Shown piece after piece: positions 56,311-64,000 of a DNA stretch of 64,000 bases. The DNA lies in NCBI RefSeq assembly GCF_027943255.1, contig NC_072893.1:116001784-116065783 (forward strand). The letters run 5' to 3'. Made by a program: the position numbers and the translations under genes. The notes below the pieces were generated by a model. It was not told the origin of the DNA. It ran no database searches and was given only the letters and a program-made list of their open reading frames with translations. This DNA is from Anastrepha obliqua. Lineage: Eukaryota > Arthropoda > Insecta > Diptera > Tephritidae. How positions within the stretch are numbered: the stretch's first letter is position 1; each line of letters begins with the position of its first letter.

Positions 56311-57790
56311 CTGAATAGCTGAAAGAACTACTTGGCTGAATAGCTAAATTAGTATTTTTTAACCAGTTGAATAGCTCAAACAACTGCTTGGAGATTAGTG
56401 GAATTATAAACTGATAATTCGTTGGAATGTGCGCAGTTAGAGTAGCTGAATAATTTTGCTTAATTGGTATTTGTTAGCCAGCTGAATAGATGAAAGGACT
56501 ACATGCAAATTAATTAAATAAGAAACTGATAATTCTTTGAGTGGTGAGCAGTTATAGCAGCTGAATAATTTTGCTGAACAGTTGAATTAATATTTGATGC
56601 AATTATTAACTAAGATGCTGCTTTCTAAGTAGTTTATTGTGTGTTTTACACACATGAGGTACTAAATTAATAGCTTGTTAGCTATTTTATTGGTTTGCTG
56701 AATAATAACTACGTTGCTGCTTTCTAAGTGTGTTTTTTGTGTTTTTAGACACATGAATTACTAAGTTAACAGTTTATAAACTATTTTATTGATTTGCTGA
56801 ATAGCTGAATTGTGTTTAAGGTAAGTCGAGGAGATAAGTGGACTCAAATTGAGTACTTCTTTTAACGGGTACCTATGAAAGCCGCTGAATAATTCTGCTG
56901 AATAGCTGAATTAATATTTGGTTATGGAAATATTAGCTAAATGTTTGATTTTTAGTTAGTTTACATAATTTTTCTTTGTAAAGATACTCTTTTATCAACA
57001 TATAAACTATTTTATTGATTTACTGAATATCTGAAGTGCAATTGAGCGCTTGTTAAAAGGCATCATACTGAAGATTTGATTCAATGGTTGGCACTAATAG
57101 CAGTTTAATCATTTTGCTGAATTAATTTTTGATAGAATTATTTGCTAAGTGATTGGTTATTAACTATTTTATTGATTTGTTGAATAGCTGAATTGTAGTT
57201 GGAAGCTCTTTTAGATATAATCGGTATTACACAGAGTATTTGGTGCAATGATTAGTAGCAATAGCAGCTGAAAGCGTTTGCTGAATAGCTGAATTAATAG
57301 TTTATGGAGTTATTAGCTAAGTGGTTGACTTTTAATTAGGTTATTTTATTCTTATGCATAGAGATGCTCAGTTATCAATTTGTAAGTTATTAAAAGCCTT
57401 GCTGAATAGCCGAATTGCATTTGCAAAGTTTGTTAAGAGATAAAGTTAAGAGATGCAGTTGAATAATTTTGCTGATTAGCTGATTTTATAGTTAATAGAA
57501 TTATTGAGTAAGTGTTTGATTTTTGAATAGGTTATTTTTTTATGCGTATTATTTTATTTACAATATTATTTTACTAAGTTGAGGTACTCAATTATCAGGC
57601 TTTAAACTAATTTAATGGTTTGCTGAATAGCTGAATTGCATTTGACAGCTCGTTGAGAGATAAGGGGCATTAATTTTAATATTTGGTTCAATGGTTGGCA
57701 ATAATAGTAACTGAAATTGTTTGCTGAATTAATAGTTGCAGAAATTATTAACTAAGTTATTGGTTATTAGCAAGAAATTGAAGAAATTTC
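56311..57790. repeat. GCTGAATAGCTGAA array, part 2, with higher-order units
   Basis: A longer unit of about 170-260 bp is visible: AGCTGAATAATTTTGCTGAA ...GAATTAATATTTGAT...AATTATTAACTAAG...TTTTTAGT...TTATCAACATATAAACTATT, then TTGATTTGCTGAATAGCTGA. Unit starts lie near 56573, 56881, 57097, 57264, 57447 and 57708. A near-duplicate block (GTTGCTGCTTTCTAAGT...ACACATGA) occurs at 56613 and 56713. Confidence 0.7.
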
Positions 57791-59279
57791 CTGAATTAAG
57801 AACTGATTATCTGTAATTTAAGTTAAAGAGTTGAATCGATATTTGATGAAAGTATTGCCTTAACTGTTCTATGAATGTTTGATGAAACTCTTGATTAAAA
57901 AAAAACCTTTACGCAATGTCAAGTGTCGACATCATCTTCGGCAGCTTCTCAAGATCCTCCTTTTTTAGATTGAAATAGTATTAAAATTGCTTCTTAAAAA
58001 AAAAAAACACAACAGATTGCAATCAATTTGGAGTAAAAAAAAAAAAATGACTAAAACTTGCTTGGTTAATTATTGGCTGAATGATTAATTTTTAACCAGA
58101 TTCTCCCAGAATAACTGTCTAAAGCAGTCGCATTACTCACGTAACTGAGCATCTTTTCTTAAGCTTAGAACTTAAAGTCTGCCTGACAAACTAACTTATT
58201 GACTTACTGTCTTATTCACTCTCTGCACCTCCGACTAAACGTTCCAACTATTTCATATGGCAGTATCTACTTGTCAATCTGTTGCACCATATACGATCAA
58301 ATATTCTCTACACTAAGCAAATGTCTTAGCAACCATCTGCCTGTCTCTATATATCCATCAGTCCATCTATCAATCTACTCATCACACCATTCTTCTACCG
58401 TTCCTAAGTCTATCTCTCTTTTTTCTCCTGACTCTCGCACGCGATGCCAATTATTGAAGCGCTAAAGTTTCTATTAAAGCCATTGCACTTAGCCAGTCAG
58501 GCGGTCAGTCAGCCGATCAGTCAGTTGCACGCTGTGGCCGTTAGCCAATTAGCCACTTCAGTTAGCCAGCTGGCCAGCGCAGATTCTTGTGCTTGTTTAC
58601 TTTTTTCTTTATACATATAAATATAATTTTATGATTTTCATTTTATTTTTTTTCTAGCTTTGACTAGTTAGAGCACTCATGTCTGACTTTCAATTGGAAT
58701 TACATTTTTAATGGATTCTTTTGCTGGTTAATTGTGCGGCCGCAGCTGAGTTTTATTTTTCATATTCTTTATATTCCATATTTGTTTTAGAAAACTTTTA
58801 TGAGGTAGTTGGTAATTTGATGGAAAATTGAGGTTGTAAAATTTTTGGCGCGCAACTGTGAAGTATAAAACCTACGAGGCTTCAAGTGTTAATTGCGAAT
58901 GCGGCAATGAAAAACAGAAAAAAACTAAACAGAAATAAAAATTTAATTTATTGAACGAGAAGCGTTTGAATGATTAGAAGTTGATTAATGACATTTGAAT
59001 ATCAGTGAAAATATGGTTTTGCTGGATATTTGAATTTCTGCGGGTGGTAATTGGAAAAATGAAAATATTTTTTTTTGTTATTATTACCTCTGATATTCTT
59101 TCATTCCTATATAAAATCCATACTGAAATTATCTAAGTTGACATTGGTTCTGTTGCTGCGTTTATAGTCACTTAATTATGTTATTTTATCATATAACAAT
59201 ATTTGTAATTTTTTAAAACTAAATTTTTTTTCGTTAACTTTACTCGAAATTCACAAAAAAATTTCCACATACAAGGCTG
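57791..59279. other. Intronic sequence, unassigned
   Basis: Contains CAGTCAG-type short repeats at 58494-58590. No gene or element recognised. Confidence 0.4.
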
Positions 59280-60310
59280 AGAATTTCCTTCAAAGTTCAA
59301 AATGTAATCTCAATCTTAAACAATTTTTAATCAAAACCTTCAAAAATTTTCTGGGTATGTAGTTTTTAAGCCCGTTAAATTTTAGAATAACAAAGTGTAA
59401 ATCTAAACTTATTAAAAACTCGCGTGGATTTTTAAGAATTTTTTTCGCATACGATGTAGACAAAGTTCAAAAAATCAGTCTGAATATTAAAAAATTTTTA
59501 ATTAGAACACTTCGAAATCTTCTAGGCATGCCGTTTTATAGCTCAAATAATTTCAGTTTAACAAAATGTAAGTTTAAATTTTTTAATATCGCTTTAATTT
59601 TTGAGAATTTTTTTTGAATTGAAAAAATTAATTTCAATATTAAAAAAAATTTAGGCAGAACTTTTTTAAAATTTCTGAGTATGCAGTTTTATAACCCATT
59701 AAATTTTAGTATAACAAAGTGTAAATTTGAGTTTATTAAAAAATCGCGTTGGTTTTTCAGAATTTTTCATTTGGCGTACGATGTAGAGAATTTTCTTCAA
59801 AGTTCAAAAAGTAACCTTAATATTAAAAAAAGTTTAATCAGGACTTTTAGAAAATTTCTGGATACGCAGTTTTATGTCCATTAATTTTTAGTATAATAAA
59901 AAGCAAGTCTGAAGTCATTCAGAAATCGCGTTGATTTGTGAGAATTTTTTTCACCTACGAAGTAATTATCTACTCTACTCTCTTCAAAAAACTGATCTAA
60001 TTATTAAAAAAATTTTAATCAGAATTTTTGTAAAAAAAAAGTAGCTCCAATAATTTAGGTATAACAAAGTGTAAGTTTAAATTTTTTAATATCGCTTTGA
60101 TTTTTGAGATTTTTTTTTGGATTGACAAAATTTATCTCAATATTAAAAAATTTTTAAGCAGAACTTTTTTAAAATTTCTGAGTATGCAGTTTTATAGCCC
60201 ATTCAATTTTAGTATAACAAAGTGTAAGTTTGAGTTTACTATTGTAAAAAATCGCATTGATTTTTGAGAATTTTGTTTTTCGCATACGAGGATGAGAATT
60301 TTCTTCCATA
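59280..60310 (+). repeat. Tandem array of the dispersed AT-rich repeat (about six units)
   Basis: Units of about 150-185 bp carry GTATGCAGTTTTATAGCCC, AATTTTAGTATAACAAAGTG, TAAGTTTGAGTTTATTAAAA, ATCGCGTTGGTTTTT, GAGAATTTTTTTCGCATACG and AATATTAAAAAATTTTTAA. Starts lie near 59358, 59530, 59679, 59862, about 60035 and 60185. The AGTTTTATAG / TATAAAACTGCATA core links it to the copies at 13610, 15010, 20690 and 39440. Confidence 0.75.
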
Positions 60311-60405
60311 TAAAGCGCATGCTCGGAAACCTTTTGCAATCTATGTAACTTTAACAATGAATTTATTACACACATACAAAGTTTTTAAAAATATTTTAAG
60401 CACTT

Positions 60406-60413
60406 ATATGTAA
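60406..60413. repeat. Probable target duplication of SINE (left)
   Basis: ATATGTAA, repeated at 60739-60746. Confidence 0.5.
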
Positions 60414-60738
60414 CGGCGGCCGCCGTAGCTGAATGGGTTGGTGCGTGACTTCCATTCGGAATTCACAGAGAGAACGTTAGTTCGAATTTCGGTGAAACCA
60501 AAATTAATAAAACAAAAAAAAAAAACATTTTTCTAATAGCGGCCGCCCCTCGGCAGGCAATGGCAAACCTCCGAGTGGATTTCTGCCATGAAAAAAGCTC
60601 CTCATAAAAATATCTGCCGTTCGGAGTCGGCTTGAAACTTTAGGTCCCTCCATTTGCGGAGCAACATCAAGACGCACACCACAAATAGGAGGAGGAGCTT
60701 GGACAAACACCCATTGGGTGTTCGCGCCAATTATATAC
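60414..60738 (+). mobile_element. tRNA-derived SINE, most complete copy
   Basis: A 325-bp element. Its head CCGTAGCTGAATGGGTTGG resembles a tRNA A box, and GTTAGTTCGAATTTCGG a B box, so it could carry an internal RNA polymerase III promoter. After an A-rich spacer the body reads GCGGCCGCCCCTCGGCAGGC, AATGGCAAACCTCCGAG, TTTCTGCCATGAAAAAAGC, CCGTTCGGAGTCGGC, CACCACAAATAGGAGGAGG and ends GTTCGCGCCAATTATATAC. It lacks protein-coding capacity. Flanked by ATATGTAA on both sides. Confidence 0.85.
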
Positions 60739-60746
60739 ATATGTAA
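60739..60746. repeat. Probable target duplication of SINE (right)
   Basis: ATATGTAA, the copy of 60406-60413. Short and AT-rich, so chance matching is possible. Confidence 0.5.
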
Positions 60747-62629
60747 AAGTACAAGTGAGCATTATTATTATTAAGAAATTATTCCATATCCCTTCACGCT
60801 TTTTCCTAGTCTTCCATAAAATTGGGATGCTCCCAGCTTCCAGGCTTTGTGGATTCACAGCAGAGAAATCGTAAATTTAATAAATTTTTTTTTGTTTTGT
60901 GGCATAAAAGCAGTGGTTAGTGATGAAAGTAAAGAAGGTGCGCTTTTAGTGAAATCTTTCGCATTCCGAATAGGCGATTAAGAAGCGATAAAAAAAACAA
61001 TAAGTCAGAGTACTTCAGTTTCTTCATTATTTTACTATTCTCAGCTATTAGTGGCTCTCATAATGCACATTTATTCATAATTATACTTCTAAGTAAATAA
61101 GTAAATGAATAAATAAAAATTATTGCAACTTAATATGGCATGTGCTAATTAACAAAAAAAAAAAAAATTAATAAATAAAAAATAAAAACCTCCTTTAAGC
61201 CTGCCATTAACTTGAATTCGTAAAGAATTTAACCCCTTAAATTATTCATATGGAACTACTGCCGGCTGAACTTAAACACCTCCCTTACACTTTCGTCAAA
61301 TTTCAATTCCCAGTTTCAGCAGTAATTTAAATACAAATTGAGTTTTGTGCGCATTTAAAGTTTCCCCAAACTGCAGCTGCACCACCAGCACTTGCTACCT
61401 GCTATGCGGTAGGAATTTCTTCATAAAAAAGGGTTCAGAAGTATGCAAAATTTTGCGCATTCATAACCACAAACCTGAAAACCCAAAATCAGTATCCACA
61501 TTGGCACCGGCTGACATATACACGCTCGTTCACTTTCTTCTTTGTTGCGTCCGCTCTTCTCTCCTTCCTCTTATTGCAATGAATATTTTCTTCATTGCCG
61601 AACATTTACTTATTGAACTTAAATATTTGCACAAAAGTCCAACAATAAAATTGAATTTTCCAACATAATTTTCACACACCCACACAACGTAGTGTGTGTG
61701 TGTGAATTGGCTGAATACTGGCGAGCGGTTGGGGGAAGCGTGTGGAAATTGTTGAGGGAAGCGCAAACGGTATATGCTGACATTAAAAATTCATGCGGCA
61801 ACCGGAGGCACATTGGCATAAATTTCAGTTGTTGGCTTATCAGTGGCATTGCTGTTTTTTATTTTTGCTGCTTGCCATCTTCCTGAGATATTGTACAATT
61901 TCTTTGTGCGTGTGTGTGTGAGAGTATGCGTGTGCAAATTTATGCAAGAGTAGTTGTGTGCGCATTTGTGGCTTCATTGTGCTTTCATTTGCAGCATTTC
62001 GATGTACTGCGCTTCTTTTAAAAAATTCACGAAAAATTGTCAGTGACTACTGTGCACAAAGATAGCACACACACACATGTGTACGTAGTATACAAATATG
62101 TGTACAGTTCATCGATGCTGGGCCTGAAAGTTATTAGCTTTAATTCTCCAAAGAAAGGAAAGTTTTACATTTTTGGTGGAATTTATTTTAACGCAATTGC
62201 CAAAGAAATTGGACCAAAAACAAATACAAAAAATTTAAAAAGTTTTCAGTCCAATTTTATGTACGTAAAAAAAAAAAAATCAACCAGTACCAACGTCAAA
62301 TCGAAGGAGGGGAAAATTGCCAATTTTCAGGCACTTACTCATGCCAATCAGTGTACAGTGAATTTGTGAAAAAGTTTCCACCTTTCGCGTAAATGAAATA
62401 TTTTTTCTGTCTGTTTTCCTCATTTTCATTACTTCTTTTTGAGGGGTTGTGATTATTGGTATTTTTTACGCGAAAATTACATGTTGCGAGGTCACAAGGT
62501 GCACAAAGAGTGTTGCTTATGTTTCGGTTACACGTGAAATTTGAAGGGAAAATCAACAAAAATCTGAAAAGTAGAATCTGACACGAAAAGCTGAAGTAAT
62601 TGCTAGACTTTTGGAAGTGGGAGATAATA
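60747..62629. other. Intronic sequence, unassigned
   Basis: Holds a (TG)n at 61692-61703 and a GTGTGTG tract at 61905-61920. No gene or element recognised. Confidence 0.4.
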
Positions 62630-62945
62630 CGTATTTAGTACATTTTTGGTACATATTTAGCATATTTTTAGTACGTTTTTGTGCATTTTTAGTGCATTTT
62701 TAATACATGCTTAGTACATATTTAGTACACATTTAGTGCATATTTAGCACATATTTAGGACACATTTAGAACATATTTAGTAGAATTTTAGCACAGTTTT
62801 AGTACTCTTTTAATACGTTTTTAGAACACCCTGAGTGCAAGTTTGGAACATTTTTAGTACATTTTAGTATATAATTAGAGGAAATTCGTTCCACCCTTAT
62901 ATTACTACATATTCAGTGCATTTTTAGTACATCTTTATTACACCG
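62630..62945 (+). repeat. Minisatellite of about 12-bp TTTAGTACATAT units
   Basis: Around 25 units of consensus ATTTTTAGTACA / ATATTTAGTACA in direct orientation, with GTGCA, GCACA and GAACA variants. The array degenerates after about 62860. Confidence 0.85.
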
Positions 62946-63089
62946 CCTTTTTTCTCCTAGAACACGTTCGGTAACTCGGTACGAAAATGCATTGCGTAGC
63001 TAATAAATTACTAACGTCCATACTAAATCCTTATATAAACTAAATTAAATACCAATTAAAGTTTCAAGTATTAAAAATCATGTTAACTT

Positions 63090-63780
63090 AGCTAATCAAC
63101 ACTGATCTCACATAGATCACAACTGGTGCCAAGTTGTGTCAGGCGATTGTATAAGCCACTGTTTCAAGAGTTTTGGTAAACCGCTGTTCCTCTAATCTGC
63201 AACATCCTACAATGAGTGGAATACACGATAATGAACTAGCAAGGCTGGGTAGTGCCAAATAATACACTCCAAATTCTCTTTAACAGTAAAAGTCCCTTCA
63301 GAAGTATTGTCATTACATCATTTTTAGTAACCCATTTAAATATTAGGCTACAATCTATCCTTGGTGATATACGAGTACTAGAGGTACTTAGGGGCAGAAT
63401 TTTGAGCTAAACAAGTCTCTGGCAATTTCAGTCCTTTAGTGAAATCACAAATGTATGTTTTTCACACTTTTCATAAAAGGTCAAATATGATCTTTTTGTG
63501 GTTTAGTTAGTGGTTTAAAATGTTCACCAACAACTTTGCTCGTGAATTTAGTTACTAAATCGAGGATACGATTAGGGGGCGATTGAGCAGATTGAGCCAG
63601 TACTGTGCGCTATATCGGAATAAAAGCTGTGAAGAAGAGAGCGGATTTATCCATTTGCACACGGATGAATATAGGCCCTTTGGGAGGCTTGGACGGCGGT
63701 TTCTAGTAGTATCAGCTACTTACGAGTATGTCATACGGCTAGCGATTGCCTGTTCGCAATGTTTAGGCGCACTTGCTGGC
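63090..63780 (+). pseudogene. Possible LINE relic: RNase H and zinc-binding end
   Basis: Weak but ordered signs. GIHDNELARLGS (63217-63255) resembles the final RNase H motif. NKSCEEESGFIHLHTDEYRP followed by FGRLGRRFL (63620-63705) resembles the C-x2-C...HLLC-C...LGRRF tail, with most cysteines lost. Old and uncertain. Confidence 0.4.
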
Positions 63781-63924
63781 TCTACAAAAACCCGCATTCT
63801 GGTACAATGTGAAATGATTCTGAGCTATACAGTGCAAATTTTTACTAGCAACTGGGTAGCTGGAAAATGTCGCTGATATCAAAATAGGTTTTGCAAATAT
63901 CCCATCTCTGGTTGGAATATTTTA

Positions 63925-64000
63925 TACGTACACTATCTGGGTTCCAGCCATATCCAGCTAATCACCGAAAAGCAATAGCTTGCCGAATGGCTTGGTAATT
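63925..64000 (+). pseudogene. Possible LINE RNase H relic at window edge
   Basis: TIWVPAI (63940-63960), then in shifted frames a segment like ANHRKAIACRMA, suggests a WVPGH..I.GNE.AD.LA motif cut by the window end. Short; low confidence. Confidence 0.35.

Larger units (their letters stand above)
50558..64000 (+). other. First coding-region intron of the futsch-like gene (incomplete)
   Basis: Begins GTAAGTAC. No following exon (expected to continue the MAP1 N-terminal domain) is recognisable before the window end, so the intron is at least 13.4 kb. It contains SINEs, LINE relics and several satellite-like arrays, listed separately. Large early introns are common in neuronal genes of flies with big genomes. 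Confidence 0.6.

Noticed and set aside
58199..58465. 88-codon frame with SIYLSI/SIYPS repeats
   Set aside because: Simple pyrimidine-rich repeat; no recognisable protein.
60414..60500. Functional tRNA gene
   Set aside because: A- and B-box-like words are present but belong to the head of a 325-bp SINE; no cloverleaf with anticodon arm could be assembled by eye.
1..64000. CRISPR array, bacterial operon or phage-like system
   Set aside because: No spaced identical repeats with unique spacers, no Shine-Dalgarno-led gene runs; all signals are eukaryotic.

Overview
The window looks like nuclear DNA of a true fly (Diptera), most likely a tephritid fruit fly or close relative. This is inferred from the very AT-rich non-coding sequence, the mariner, DD41D, Jockey and RTE-like elements, a tRNA-derived SINE, and one exon that matches the N-terminus of Futsch/MAP1B. 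No bacterial operon, phage, CRISPR array, rRNA gene or free-standing tRNA gene is visible.

Only one host protein-coding segment can be supported: a first coding exon at 50005-50557 (+). It has an in-frame upstream stop, a good start context and a consensus splice donor. It encodes a low-complexity Ala/Gly/Thr/Asn leader followed by a conserved block (CYLLIVLGEPHSEEHK) that I recognise as Futsch, the fly MAP1B-type microtubule-associated protein. The next exon is not seen, so the following intron runs at least 13.4 kb to the window end. The region before the exon is probably its 5' UTR and upstream flank.

Everything else is intergenic or intronic DNA dominated by mobile elements. 0-7 kb: a mariner-like MITE, a SINE, an RTE-like relic, a region with a recurrent GGCAAC motif and a fold-back MITE with a duplicated arm. 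8.7-11.2 kb: two AT-rich tandem arrays. 13.6-17.3 kb: SINE, mariner relic, pogo-like relic and DD41D relic. 18.5-21.5 kb: a 5'-truncated LINE with 11-bp target duplications, nested in an older LINE relic whose 3' end carries TTAGG-like pentamers, then copies of a dispersed AT-rich repeat. 23.8-25.1 kb: a structurally complete mariner. 29.0-34.2 kb: an almost complete Jockey-type LINE (15-bp target duplication, poly(A), intact ORF1, ORF2 broken once), itself inserted in an RTE-like relic. 34.5-45.7 kb: a graveyard of LINE and mariner fragments. 46.2-47.1 kb: an internally deleted DD41D element inside an AT-rich array. 50.6-64 kb (intron): degenerate GCTGAATAGCTGAA arrays, a LINE relic inserted in them, SINEs, a tandem version of the dispersed AT-rich repeat and a TTTAGTACA minisatellite.

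The transposons do not form a pathway with the host exon. Their interest lies in nested insertion history, two well-preserved elements (mariner and Jockey LINE) and several satellite-like repeat families that I cannot name. I found no convincing new multi-gene system.
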